Assembly (NCBI RefSeq): GCF_009569385.1
Contig: NZ_WBOF01000001.1
Location: 3,234,001 to 3,298,000, forward strand
Source of the DNA: Streptomyces kaniharaensis
GTDB taxonomy: Bacteria; Actinomycetota; Actinomycetes; Streptomycetales; Streptomycetaceae
Direction of reading: 5' to 3'
DNA: 64,000 nt
In this document: piece by piece, positions 56,149 to 64,000 of the stretch
How positions within the stretch are numbered: the stretch's first letter is position 1
How the letters are laid out: every line of letters starts with the position of its first letter
Notes under the pieces: model-generated
Databases searched by the model: none
The model's input: only the letters and a program-made list of their open reading frames with translations
Told to the model about the DNA's origin: nothing
Program-made: the position numbers and the translations under genes

Positions 56149-56296
56149 CGCCCGCCGAGCGCCGCCCCGCCCGCCTGACCGCATCGCGGACGGACCGTCC
56201 GCGGCCCGGACGGCGGGCGTAGGCTCGGTAGCCACAGCGGCGCCCGCACCCTCCCACCCGCGGGACCGCGCGCCAGCCCCGAAGGAGTGGAGCACA

Positions 56297-58141
56297 GTGC
56301 CCGAGCTGAGGTCCCGTACGGTCACCCACGGTCGCAACATGGCAGGCGCCCGGGCGCTTCTCCGGGCCGCCGGCGTAGCCCGCGAGGACTTCGGAAAGCC
56401 GATCATCGCGGTCGCCAACTCCTTCACCGAGTTCGTCCCCGGCCACACCCACCTCCAGCCGGTGGGCCGGATCGTCTCCGAGGCGATCAAGCAGGCCGGC
56501 GGCATCCCGCGCGAGTTCAACACCATCGCCGTCGACGACGGCATCGCGATGGGCCACGGCGGCATGCTCTACTCGCTGCCCTCGCGCGACCTGATCGCCG
56601 ACTCGGTCGAGTACATGGTCAACGCGCACTGCGCCGACGCGCTGATCTGCATCTCCAACTGCGACAAGATCACCCCGGGCATGCTGATGGCCGCGCTGCG
56701 CCTCAACATCCCGACCGTCTTCGTCTCCGGCGGCCCGATGGAGGCCGGCAAGGCCACCCTGGTCGACGGCACCGTGCGCAAGCTCGACCTGGTCGACGCG
56801 ATCTCCCAGGCGGTCAACGAGAACGTCTCCGACGAGGACATCGCGATCATCGAGGAGAACGCCTGCCCCACCTGCGGCTCGTGCTCCGGCATGTTCACCG
56901 CCAACTCGATGAACTGCCTCTCCGAGGCGATCGGCCTCTCGCTGCCCGGCAACGGTTCGGTGCTCGCCACGCACACCGCCCGCAGGGCCCTGTACGAGAA
57001 GGCCGGGCGGACCGTCGTCGAGATCACGGGCCGCTACTACGGCGGGGACGACGCCTCCGTGCTGCCCCGCTCGATCGCCACCCGCGCCGCGTTCGAGAAC
57101 GCCATGGCCCTCGACATCGCCATGGGCGGCTCGACCAACACCATCCTGCACCTGCTCGCCGCCGCCCAGGAGGCCGAGCTGGACTTCGACATGCGGGCCA
57201 TCGACGCCGTCTCCCGCAAGGTGCCCTGCCTCTCCAAGGTCGCGCCCAACGGCTCGTACTACATGGAGGACGTGCACCGGGCCGGCGGCATCCCCGCCAT
57301 CCTCGGCGAGCTGTACCGGGCCGGCCTGCTCAACGAGGACGTCCACACCGTCCACGCCGACTCGCTCGCCGAGTGGCTCAAGACCTGGGACGTGCGCGGC
57401 GGTTCGCCCTCCGCCGAGGCCGTCGACCTGTGGCACGCCGCCCCCGGCTGCGTCCGCTCCGCGGAGGCCTTCTCGCAGTCCGAGCGCTGGGAGTCGCTGG
57501 ACACCGACGCCGCCAAGGGCTGCATCCGCAGCGTCGAGCACGCCTACTCCGTCGAGGGCGGCCTCGCCGTGCTGTACGGCAACCTCGCCGAGGACGGCTG
57601 CATCGTGAAGACCGCCGGCGTCGACGAGTCGATCTGGACGTTCAGCGGCCCGGCCGTCGTCGTCGAGTCCCAGGAGGACGCCGTCGAGGCGATCCTCGCC
57701 AAGCGGGTCAAGGAGGGCGACGTCGTCGTCATCCGCTACGAGGGCCCCAAGGGCGGCCCCGGCATGCAGGAGATGCTCTACCCGACCTCCTTCCTCAAGG
57801 GCCGCGGCCTCGGCAAGGCCTGCGCCCTGGTCACCGACGGCCGCTTCTCCGGCGGCACCTCGGGCCTGTCCATCGGCCACGCCTCCCCGGAGGCCGCCTC
57901 CGGCGGCACCATCGCCCTGGTCGAGGACGGCGACACCATCGCCATCGACATCCCCGGCCGGAGGATCTCCCTGGAGGTCCCCGCCGAGGTGCTGGACGAG
58001 CGCCGCCGCGCGCTGGAGGCCGCGGGCGGCTACCGGCCGAAGAACCGCGACCGCCAGGTCAGCCAGGCGCTGCGCGCCTACGCCGCGATGGCCACCTCCG
58101 CCGACAAGGGCGCCGTCCGCGACGTCACCAAGCTCGGCTGA
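56297..58141 (+). CDS. ilvD: Dihydroxy-acid dehydratase
   Basis: 614 residues from GTG 56297 with GAAGGAG upstream. Third step of valine/isoleucine synthesis (and pantoate supply through ketoisovalerate). Iron-sulphur and Mg motifs [11 protein letters not shown] and [19 protein letters not shown] are intact. C-terminal block [19 protein letters not shown] is present. Length matches the longer E. coli-type enzyme with an oxygen-sensitive 4Fe-4S cluster rather than the shorter 2Fe-2S plant type. A strong terminator follows. Confidence 0.97.
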   Translation: MPELRSRTVTHGRNMAGARALLRAAGVAREDFGKPIIAVANSFTEFVPGHTHLQPVGRIVSEAIKQAGGIPREFNTIAVDDGIAMGHGGMLYSLPSRDLIADSVEYMVNAHCADALICISNCDKITPGMLMAALRLNIPTVFVSGGPMEAGKATLVDGTVRKLDLVDAISQAVNENVSDEDIAIIEENACPTCGSCSGMFTANSMNCLSEAIGLSLPGNGSVLATHTARRALYEKAGRTVVEITGRYYGGDDASVLPRSIATRAAFENAMALDIAMGGSTNTILHLLAAAQEAELDFDMRAIDAVSRKVPCLSKVAPNGSYYMEDVHRAGGIPAILGELYRAGLLNEDVHTVHADSLAEWLKTWDVRGGSPSAEAVDLWHAAPGCVRSAEAFSQSERWESLDTDAAKGCIRSVEHAYSVEGGLAVLYGNLAEDGCIVKTAGVDESIWTFSGPAVVVESQEDAVEAILAKRVKEGDVVVIRYEGPKGGPGMQEMLYPTSFLKGRGLGKACALVTDGRFSGGTSGLSIGHASPEAASGGTIALVEDGDTIAIDIPGRRISLEVPAEVLDERRRALEAAGGYRPKNRDRQVSQALRAYAAMATSADKGAVRDVTKLG

Positions 58142-58150
58142 GTCGCGTGT

Positions 58151-58185
58151 GGAGGAGCCGTCCCGGCTTGCGGGGCGGCTCCTCC
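58151..58185 (+). terminator. ilvD terminator
   Basis: 15-bp stem with one T-G pair (58151-58165 and 58171-58185) and a five-base loop, 10 bases after the ilvD stop. Confidence 0.9.
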
Positions 58186-58217
58186 GTCGTCGGTGGGGCC
58201 GGGTGATAATCGGTCCC

Positions 58218-58724
58218 GTGAGCGAGCAGCCCCGCACCCCCGAGCCCGTCGGCGCCCCCGAGCCCGAGCCGATCCGCTGGTTCGGCACCACCTGGCTGCA
58301 CCGCGACCGCGGCTACTGGCTGCGCCGGGTCGCCGTGCCGGCCGGGGCCCTGCTCACCGCGGCGGCCGCCGCGTTCGTCCTGCGCCTCGGGGTCGAGGGC
58401 GTCGCGCTCTCCGCCGAGGGCGGCTTCCTCGACGGGCTGCTGGTCGGCGCCGTCGCGATCTGCTCGCTGATGGCCGCGCTGCGCACGTGGAAGCTGTTCG
58501 CCGAGGGCAGGGACCGGCTGACCGGCTGGATGGCCGAGGACAGGTCGCTCGGCGCGGTCTGGATGATCGGCGGGGTCGGCGCGCTGCTCGCCTACTTCGT
58601 CCGCAGCCTCACCGAAGCCCCGGGCGAGGCCGTCCGGCGGGCCGCCCACGAGCGGGCCGTCGCCCGGTACGAGCAGCGCCGGGCCGGCCGCGGGCGCCGA
58701 CCCGGCGCGAAGCGCGGGCGCTGA
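58218..58724 (+). CDS. Small integral membrane protein
   Basis: 168 residues from GTG 58218. About three membrane helices (VAVPAGALLTAAAAAFVLRL, LLVGAVAICSLMAALRTW, AVWMIGGVGALLAYFVRSL) between a Pro/Glu-rich start and a strongly basic tail (QRRAGRGRRPGAKRGR). The sequence GATAAT lies 7 bases before the GTG with no ribosome binding site, fitting leaderless expression. No family recognised. It ends one base before the stop of the convergent gene at 58726. Confidence 0.78.
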   Translation: MSEQPRTPEPVGAPEPEPIRWFGTTWLHRDRGYWLRRVAVPAGALLTAAAAAFVLRLGVEGVALSAEGGFLDGLLVGAVAICSLMAALRTWKLFAEGRDRLTGWMAEDRSLGAVWMIGGVGALLAYFVRSLTEAPGEAVRRAAHERAVARYEQRRAGRGRRPGAKRGR

Positions 58725-58725
58725 C

Positions 58726-60078
58726 TCAGGACCTGCTGGTCTGGTGGCACCCGTGGCCGGTCTCCAGCTCCTGGCTGTGGTCGTACGGGTCGACCTTCGG
58801 CCCGGTCACCTCCGGGTGCGGACGGGCGAACTGCCGGAACTGCGGGTGGAAGTAGCCGTCCGTGGTGTCGCAGGAGCTGTTCCCGAAGTTGCTCTTGGTC
58901 ATGCTGATGTTGATCTTCTGCGGGTTGGCGCGGTACTTGCCGGGGTCGTAGAACCGGAAGTCGGTCGCCCGCCGCACGATGGTGCGGGCCGTCCAGGTGT
59001 CGCCCGCGACGTCGTCGGCCGGACTGAGCGTCCAGCTCACCGGCTTCGCCGTGCCGTCGGAAGGGGCGTCCGGAGCAGACGGCCGTGCGGTCGGTGAGGC
59101 CGCCGCGCGCTGCTCGGCCTCCGGGCCGGGGCGGACCGCGTAGACGAAGGTGTAGTCGGTGTGCACCAGCAGCCCGCGGTCGCCGTCGCTCTCGAACTTC
59201 ATCCAGCCCTGGACCTTCACCGTGTCGCCGACCGGGATCGCCTCCCGGGGGTCGAAGCGGGGGAACCAGGAGGTCGGGTCGTGCTCGGCGTCCGGGCTGG
59301 CGAGGGCGCGGGAGGGCTTCTCCTGGGCCGCGCGGTCCATCATGGCCAGGGCGCCGTCGGGCTTGCCGCCGGCGATCACCTGGGGGTCGAGGTTCGCGGC
59401 CACCAGGAAGTCCTTCACCAGCTTCAACTGGGCGGTGACCTGGTCCTCGTCGAAGACCCCGACGGCCTGGGCGGCGGGAATCTCGATGCCCGCGGCGCCG
59501 GTCGGCCAGGTCTCGGCGGGGGAGCCCGCCCAGGGGCGCGTGACCGTGGGCTGCTTCGGGTCGACGGACGGCGGGGCGGCCGTCGGCTTGGCCGTCTCCG
59601 GGGCGACGGTGGGTGCCGGGGTGGTGGCCGCCGAGGGCGCGGTGCCGGAGCTCTCGCCGTAGTGATCCGCGTACCAGTTGCGCAGCCCGTCGACGTTGAG
59701 CGCCGCGAGCAGCACCGCGATGGTCAGGACGATGAACAGCGGCGTGCGCCACTCCAGTCGGCGGCGCTTGGGCGGGCGCGGGTTGCCCCAGGGATCGACC
59801 ACCTGGAGCTTGGGCCTGCGGCCGAACCGGCGCTTCGTCGCCGCGGGGCCCTCGTTTACCGAGCGGCGGCCGCCCGGGTCGACCGGCGGGGTGTGCTTCC
59901 ACCGGGCGGCGAGCACCCGGGTACGGCCGGACTGCTCCTTGACGGCGGCACTCCTGACGAACTCCTCGTCCAGGACGAGGCCTGCGAACGGGTCCTTCCC
60001 GCCCGCCTCGGACGGGTCGGACCCGCCCGGCTCACGGCCCTCGGCAGGGCGCGGTTCTGGATCTTCGGCTATCGGCAT
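58726..60078 (-). CDS. Conserved membrane-anchored protein of unknown function
   Basis: 450 residues from ATG 60078. A cytoplasmic N-terminus of about 110 residues with basic patches (KRRFGRRPKLQVVDPWGNP, PKRRR) leads into one membrane helix (about 112-130). Beyond it lie a Thr/Pro-rich stalk and an extracellular domain (FDPREAIPVGDTVKVQGWMKF, VHTDYTFVYAVRPG). Two cysteines near the end (NSSCDTTDGYF, ETGHGCHQTSRS) may form a disulphide. No known domain. A 15-bp tandem repeat lies in its upstream region. Confidence 0.8.
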   Translation of the reverse strand: MPIAEDPEPRPAEGREPGGSDPSEAGGKDPFAGLVLDEEFVRSAAVKEQSGRTRVLAARWKHTPPVDPGGRRSVNEGPAATKRRFGRRPKLQVVDPWGNPRPPKRRRLEWRTPLFIVLTIAVLLAALNVDGLRNWYADHYGESSGTAPSAATTPAPTVAPETAKPTAAPPSVDPKQPTVTRPWAGSPAETWPTGAAGIEIPAAQAVGVFDEDQVTAQLKLVKDFLVAANLDPQVIAGGKPDGALAMMDRAAQEKPSRALASPDAEHDPTSWFPRFDPREAIPVGDTVKVQGWMKFESDGDRGLLVHTDYTFVYAVRPGPEAEQRAAASPTARPSAPDAPSDGTAKPVSWTLSPADDVAGDTWTARTIVRRATDFRFYDPGKYRANPQKINISMTKSNFGNSSCDTTDGYFHPQFRQFARPHPEVTGPKVDPYDHSQELETGHGCHQTSRS

Positions 60079-60170
60079 CGCGCCAGTATGCCGACGGGGT
60101 GTGACGGTTTCTCCGTCGGGTCCACACCCTGTGGCGAACTCGTGCGCGGCGTAGGCATTTTCGCCCTATG

Positions 60171-60245
60171 TGTCCCGCTCGCTCATGTCCCGCTCGCTCA
60201 TGTCCCGCTCGCTCATGTCCCGCTCGCGCATGCCCGTCTCGCGCA
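60171..60245 (+). repeat. 15-bp tandem repeat in an intergenic region
   Basis: Five 15-bp units (60171-60245). The first three are identical copies of TGTCCCGCTCGCTCA; the fourth and fifth have drifted. They lie between the stop of the gene at 60262 and the start of the gene at 60078, i.e. in the presumed promoter region of the latter. Confidence 0.92.
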
Positions 60246-60261
60246 CCGGGCGGAGCGGGGC

Positions 60262-60711
60262 TCAGCCCTTGCCGCGGGCCTGCTTCACCGACCCCACCAC
60301 CCCGGCGATCGCCAGCAGGACGCCGGCCGGGATGAGCGACTCGAAGAACGCGCCGAACAGGCCCGCGTCACCGAGGACCATCTGCGCCAGCATGTTCAGC
60401 ACCAGCAGCCCGCCGGCCGCCGGGAGCGCCGCCTTCCACGGGTGCTCGTCGGCCCAGCGCCGCAGCCGCCGGTCGCCGGTGTCGCGGCGCAGCTGCCCGC
60501 CCACCGTGCCGACGAGGAAGAAGAAGAACAGCCCCCAGCCGGCCGGTCCGGCCAGCATGCTCAGCGACCAGTTCCCGGAGATCGCGTTGATCCCCAGGGC
60601 CGTCGCCCCCACCACCGCACCCACTCCCGCGGCCGTCCGCCACGGGCCGACCGTCGCCGAGGCGGCGGCGAGCTGCCGGTTCTCACGTCGGGACATCTCG
60701 TCGTGTGTCAT
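60262..60711 (-). CDS. Small membrane protein
   Basis: 149 residues from ATG 60711 after AAAGGAAGAG. A basic, polar start (MTHDEMSRRENRQ) is followed by about four hydrophobic segments (AGVGAVVGATALGINAI, LAGPAGWGLFFFFLVGTVGG, ALPAAGGLLVLNMLAQMVL, LIPAGVLLAIAGVVGSV). No recognised family. Its upstream region shares the spacer with the proC hairpins. Confidence 0.8.
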   Translation of the reverse strand: MTHDEMSRRENRQLAAASATVGPWRTAAGVGAVVGATALGINAISGNWSLSMLAGPAGWGLFFFFLVGTVGGQLRRDTGDRRLRRWADEHPWKAALPAAGGLLVLNMLAQMVLGDAGLFGAFFESLIPAGVLLAIAGVVGSVKQARGKG

Positions 60712-60821
60712 CTCTCTTCCTTTCGTGATCGACGCTGCGGAGCGGCGTAGATCAGTGACCTGTCATCGGGCAGCGGTCACGGCTTGGCCGTCATGAGCCT
60801 CCAATCGGGCCAAGTGAGAAG

Positions 60822-60920
60822 CCTCTCCGTCGGCGGAGAGGAGGAGTCACAGCTCCACGGTGCTCCTGCACCCACGTTGGAGGCCATAGGGGAGAACCCC
60901 GAGTTCTCCCCTTAGGGCCT
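60822..60920. promoter_or_regulatory. Two hairpins in the spacer upstream of proC
   Basis: CCTCTCCG/CGGAGAGG (60822-60829 with 60834-60841), and a larger structure at 60881-60920 in which AGGCC/GGCCT flank GGGGAGAA/TTCTCCCC. The spacer 60712-60998 has no credible gene. These may be a terminator for unseen transcription, a leader of proC, or a small RNA. Confidence 0.45.
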
Positions 60921-60998
60921 CGACCACGGGCTGGACGGTCCCGCCCGGCGCGGCCGCACGGTGCGAGGATGGCCGCAGTACCGAGGTTAGGAGCGGCC

Positions 60999-61826
60999 AT
61001 GGGCGGCAGCGCAGCACACGGACAGAAGATCGCCTTCCTGGGCACCGGCAAGATCGGCGAGGCCCTGCTCTCCGGCCTGCTGCGGGCCGGCAAGGACCCG
61101 GCGGACGTCCTGGTGACAGCCCGCCGCCCCGAGCGCGCCGTCGAACTCGCCGCCCGCTACGGCGTCGTGGCCGTCTCCAACGCCGAGGCCGCGAAGCTCG
61201 CCGACACCCTGATCCTCGCGGTCAAGCCGCAGGACATGGGCGCCCTGCTGGAGGAGCTGGCGCCGCACGTCAGCCCCGGCCGGCTGGTGATCTCCGCCGC
61301 GGCCGGCATCCCCACCGCGTGGTTCGAGCAGCGGCTGGCGGCCGGCACCCCGGTGGTCCGGGTGATGCCCAACACGCCCGTCCTGGTGGACGAGGGGATG
61401 AGCGTCATCTCCGGCGGCTCGCACGCCACCGAGGAGCACCTGGCGCGGGCCGAGGAGATCTTCAGCTCGGTCGGCAAGGCGCTGCGGCTGCCCGAGGCCC
61501 AGCAGGACGCGGCCACCGCGCTCTCCGGCTCGGGCCCGGCCTACTTCTACTTCCTGGTCGAGGCGATGACGGACGCCGGCATCCTGCTCGGCCTGCCCCG
61601 ACAGGTGGCACACGACCTGATCGTCCAGTCGGCGATCGGCGCCTCGGTGATGCTGCGCGACTCCGGCGAGCACCCGGTGAAGCTGCGCGAGGCCGTCACG
61701 TCCCCGGCCGGCACCACCATCGCGGCCATCCGCGAGCTGGAGAACCACGGCGTGCGGGCCGCGCTGCTGGGCGCCCTGGAGGCGGCCCGGGACCGCTCGC
61801 GGGAGCTGGCCTCCGGGGGGAAGTAG
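60999..61826 (+). CDS. proC: Pyrroline-5-carboxylate reductase
   Basis: 275 residues from ATG 60999 with AGGAG five bases upstream. Last step of proline synthesis. N-terminal Rossmann motif FLGTGKIGEALLSGLL, then LAVKPQDM, RVMPNTPVLVDEGM and the C-terminal ALSGSGPAYFYFLVEAMTDAG dimer/substrate block. It stands apart from proA/proB. The HAD phosphatase gene follows after 22 bases. Confidence 0.97.
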   Translation: MGGSAAHGQKIAFLGTGKIGEALLSGLLRAGKDPADVLVTARRPERAVELAARYGVVAVSNAEAAKLADTLILAVKPQDMGALLEELAPHVSPGRLVISAAAGIPTAWFEQRLAAGTPVVRVMPNTPVLVDEGMSVISGGSHATEEHLARAEEIFSSVGKALRLPEAQQDAATALSGSGPAYFYFLVEAMTDAGILLGLPRQVAHDLIVQSAIGASVMLRDSGEHPVKLREAVTSPAGTTIAAIRELENHGVRAALLGALEAARDRSRELASGGK

Positions 61827-61848
61827 CCGCCTGGGTACGCTCGGCGGC

Positions 61849-62499
61849 ATGCCCTACGACCTGGTGATCTTCGACAACGACGGCGTCCTCGTGGACAGCG
61901 AGCCGCTCTCCAACCGCGTGCTGGCCGAGTACCTGACGGAGCTCGGCTACCCGACGACGATCGAGGACTCCTACCGCGACTTCATGGGCAGCGCCGCCCA
62001 CCGGATCCACGACGTGATCGCCGAGCGGTACGACGGCGCGAAGCTGCCCGAGGGCTTCGACGGGCTGTTCCACGGACGGGTCTTCGACGCGTTCGGCGCC
62101 GAACTCACCGCCGTCCGGGGCGCGGAGCAGCTGCTGAAGGAACTCCGGCAGCGCTCCGTGCCCTACTGCCTGGCCTCCTCGGCGCACCACGCGTGGATCC
62201 GCACCGCGCTCGACGTCGCCGGCCTGCGCGGGAACTTCGCCGAGGAGCGAATATTCAGCGCCCAGGACGTCGGCGTCGGCAAGCCCGCGCCCGACCTCTT
62301 CCTGCACGCCGCCCGCACCCTCGGCGTCGAGCCGTCCCGCTGCCTGGTGCTGGAGGACAGCCCCAACGGCGTGCTGGCCGCCCGCGCCGCCGGCATGGAC
62401 GTCTACGGCTACACCGCGCTCACCGCCCCCGCGAAGCTGACCGCCGCCGGGGCCATCGGGCTGATAGCCGATCTCGCCGAGGTGCCGGCGCTGCTCTGA
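61849..62499 (+). CDS. HAD-superfamily phosphatase
   Basis: 216 residues from ATG 61849; TACGCT 7 bases upstream suggests leaderless starts. Motif I FDNDGVLVDSE (nucleophile Asp, with DxD), Thr/Ser motif in CLASSAHH, lysine in GVGKPAPDLF and acidic motif LEDSPNG. Subfamily IA, similar to beta-phosphoglucomutases and sugar phosphatases. Substrate unknown. Close to proC but not clearly linked. Confidence 0.92.
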   Translation: MPYDLVIFDNDGVLVDSEPLSNRVLAEYLTELGYPTTIEDSYRDFMGSAAHRIHDVIAERYDGAKLPEGFDGLFHGRVFDAFGAELTAVRGAEQLLKELRQRSVPYCLASSAHHAWIRTALDVAGLRGNFAEERIFSAQDVGVGKPAPDLFLHAARTLGVEPSRCLVLEDSPNGVLAARAAGMDVYGYTALTAPAKLTAAGAIGLIADLAEVPALL

Positions 62500-62636
62500 T
62501 GCTCCGGACGCCAGGAGTCCTTGCGCGACCCCTCCCGCAATCGCGGCGCACCGCCTACGCTCTCGCCGACATCGTCCTACCAGCCGGTAGCGAGACGTCT
62601 CCGGAGGTCCGCATTGAGGTCTGCATGGAGGTCCGT

Positions 62637-63836
62637 ATGAGCGCCGCGACTCCCGTGATCCCGCCCGGACTGCGCGCGGGCCGGACCGCGCTCGCCGTCG
62701 CCTTCATGCTTCAGGGCACCACCTTCGCGCTGCTGGTCACCTGCATCCCCGAGATCCAGCACCGGTACGGGCTCGGCGACGGGCTGCTGCCGGTCTTCCT
62801 GGCCGCCGTGCCGGTCCTCGCCGGCGTCGGCTCGATCACCTCCGAGCAACTGGTGAGACGGACCAGCGCGCGGGCCGTCCTCCGGGTCGTCCAGCCGGCC
62901 GTCTGCCTCAGCCTCGCGGGCGTCGGCCTCGGTGACACCCTCTGGCAACTCGCCCTGGCCCTCGGGGCGTTCGGGCTGCTGGTGGGTGCGCTGGACGCCA
63001 GTATGAACATGCTCGGGGTGGGCCTCCAGCACCGCTACGGCCGTTCGATCATGATCGGCTTCCATGCCGCGTTCAGTCTGGGCGGCATCCTCGGCGCGGC
63101 CGTCGCGGGCCTCGGCTCGCACGACGGCGTCGGCCTGCCGGTGCTGTTCGGAACGGCGGCCGCGGTGATCGCCCCGCTCGCCGTGCTGACCGGCACCCTC
63201 TTCGCCGGGCCGGCCGAACTCGGCGACGCCGTACGGGAGGCCGCCGAGGCCGCCGCCAGGTCCGTCCCGTGGAGGCCGCTGCTGCCGCTCTGCCTGGCGA
63301 TGGCCTTCGCGTACATCGCGGACGCCTCGGTCTCCAACTACAGCGTCAAGTACCTGACGGACGGCCTGGGAAGCCCCGAGGACGTCGCCAAGCTCTCCTA
63401 CCTCGGCTACATGGTGGCGATGCTGTTCGGCCGCGCCCTCGGCGACCGCGCGGTGCAGCGCTTCGGCGCCGTCCCGGTGGCCCGCGGCGGTGCCGGGCTG
63501 GCCGCGCTCGGCTTCGCGGTGGCCGCCGCCGCACCCGCCGCCTGGGCGGGCATCGCCGGGTTCACCCTGCTCGGCTTCGGCATCTGTGCGATCATCCCGC
63601 AGGTGTTCGCGGCCGGCGGGCGGCTCTTCCCGGCCGACTCGGACGCCGCCGTGGCCCGGCTCAACCTCTTCAACTACGTGGGTTTCCTGGTCGGTTCGCC
63701 GCTGGTCGGGGCGATCGCGGACGGCAGCTCGTACCGCTGGGCGCTGCTCGCCCCGATGCTGCTGGTGCTCGCCGTCCTGCCCCTGGCCGACCGCTTCGCC
63801 CCCGCTCCCGCACTCGCCGCCCCCGCCGAGGCCTAG
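62637..63836 (+). CDS. MFS transporter, 12-helix, FucP/sugar-like type
   Basis: 399 residues from ATG 62637 with GGAGGT five bases upstream; an in-frame ATG at 62625 is the alternative. Twelve predicted membrane helices, with the central loop after helix six (DAVREAAEAAARSVPWRPLL). The N-terminal half resembles permeases annotated as YbjJ-like or FucP-like (GALDASMNMLGVGLQHRYG; FHAAFSLGGILGAAVAGLG). Transport substrate and direction cannot be told from sequence. Confidence 0.9.
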   Translation: MSAATPVIPPGLRAGRTALAVAFMLQGTTFALLVTCIPEIQHRYGLGDGLLPVFLAAVPVLAGVGSITSEQLVRRTSARAVLRVVQPAVCLSLAGVGLGDTLWQLALALGAFGLLVGALDASMNMLGVGLQHRYGRSIMIGFHAAFSLGGILGAAVAGLGSHDGVGLPVLFGTAAAVIAPLAVLTGTLFAGPAELGDAVREAAEAAARSVPWRPLLPLCLAMAFAYIADASVSNYSVKYLTDGLGSPEDVAKLSYLGYMVAMLFGRALGDRAVQRFGAVPVARGGAGLAALGFAVAAAAPAAWAGIAGFTLLGFGICAIIPQVFAAGGRLFPADSDAAVARLNLFNYVGFLVGSPLVGAIADGSSYRWALLAPMLLVLAVLPLADRFAPAPALAAPAEA

Positions 63837-63884
63837 CCGCAGCAGGGCCCGTCTTCAAACTCCCGTCTGCGGGGCGACGCCGGG

Positions 63885-64000
63885 CTACGCCTCGTCCGTG
63901 CGGATCTCGCGGGCACCCCGACTGCCTCGGCTGCCGGCTCGCCGGCCGGCGCCCCGCTCGCGCCGCCGCCACCGCTCGCGCCGCCGCCACCGGTCACGCC
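63885..64000 (-). CDS. Possible C-terminal fragment of a gene running off the window
   Basis: A minus-strand frame is open from the right edge to TAG at 63885. Its end reads RWRRRERWRRRERGAGRRAG and then SRGSRGAREIRTDEA. The Arg repeats come from a short GC-rich direct repeat in the DNA (from about 63954), so this could be a basic C-terminal tail or non-coding. No family can be assigned. Confidence 0.3.
   Translation of the reverse strand, partial: RDRWRRRERWRRRERGAGRRAGSRGSRGAREIRTDEA

Overview
This is 64 kb of high-GC actinobacterial chromosome. Gene content and order (msiK, radA-disA-mutY, clpC-lsr2, lysS, the coaX-nadC-nadB-panD-panC run, ilvD, proC), the frequent GTG starts, TAnnnT boxes placed 6-8 bases before start codons, and very high third-position GC all point to Streptomycetaceae (Streptomyces or Kitasatospora). 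The region reads as core chromosome. I see no insertion sequence, prophage, CRISPR array or integrase, one tRNA gene (tRNA-Thr), and one likely pseudogene.

Layout. 1-2.7 kb: msiK, the shared ATPase of sugar importers, with a dre-like DasR site upstream, then tRNA-Thr(TGT) and a lipoprotein gene. 2.8-11.1 kb: a solitary N6-adenine methylase-like protein, a membrane protein overlapping a Ser/Thr kinase with a C-terminal helical repeat region, an ABC exporter followed by an atypical kinase, and an alkyltransferase-like DNA repair gene. 11.1-14.1 kb: the accessory highlight, an encapsulin nanocompartment locus. It has a family 2B encapsulin shell gene (EshA type, with a cyclic-nucleotide-binding-like domain) and a polyprenyl synthase as probable cargo. 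It is flanked by an AT-rich leader and an 18-bp tandem repeat that carries an in-frame stop in every unit. 14.1-20 kb: an epimerase, two DUF1254 paralogues, and a protein fusing an ECF sigma factor to an anti-sigma-like zinc motif and a membrane anchor.

20-32 kb: radA, disA (c-di-AMP synthase), a membrane-anchored protein, mutY, an MFS drug exporter with a divergent TetR regulator, an M23 peptidase, a threonine-aldolase-like enzyme and a large M6 metalloprotease. 32.6-37.5 kb: clpC with an apparent sigma-R promoter and ClgR site, lsr2, an N-acetyltransferase and a BlaI-type regulator. 37.4-48.8 kb: lysS coupled to a 39-residue membrane peptide, a decapitated LPXTG surface protein gene, and a long minus-strand cofactor run (DUF2520 protein, panC, panD, nadB, nadC, coaX) for CoA and NAD, preceded by a two-component system.

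48.9-64 kb: a MidA/NDUFAF7-type methyltransferase overlapping an orphan NuoD, a Cys-rich protein, a glycerophosphodiesterase lipoprotein, a Ppx/GppA phosphatase, a TIM-barrel enzyme with a histone-H1-like tail, a methyltransferase, ilvD, membrane proteins, proC, a HAD phosphatase and an MFS transporter. Most genes are housekeeping. The most distinctive features are the encapsulin-prenyltransferase operon, the MidA-NuoD pair, the sigma/anti-sigma fusion and the H1-tailed TIM barrel.
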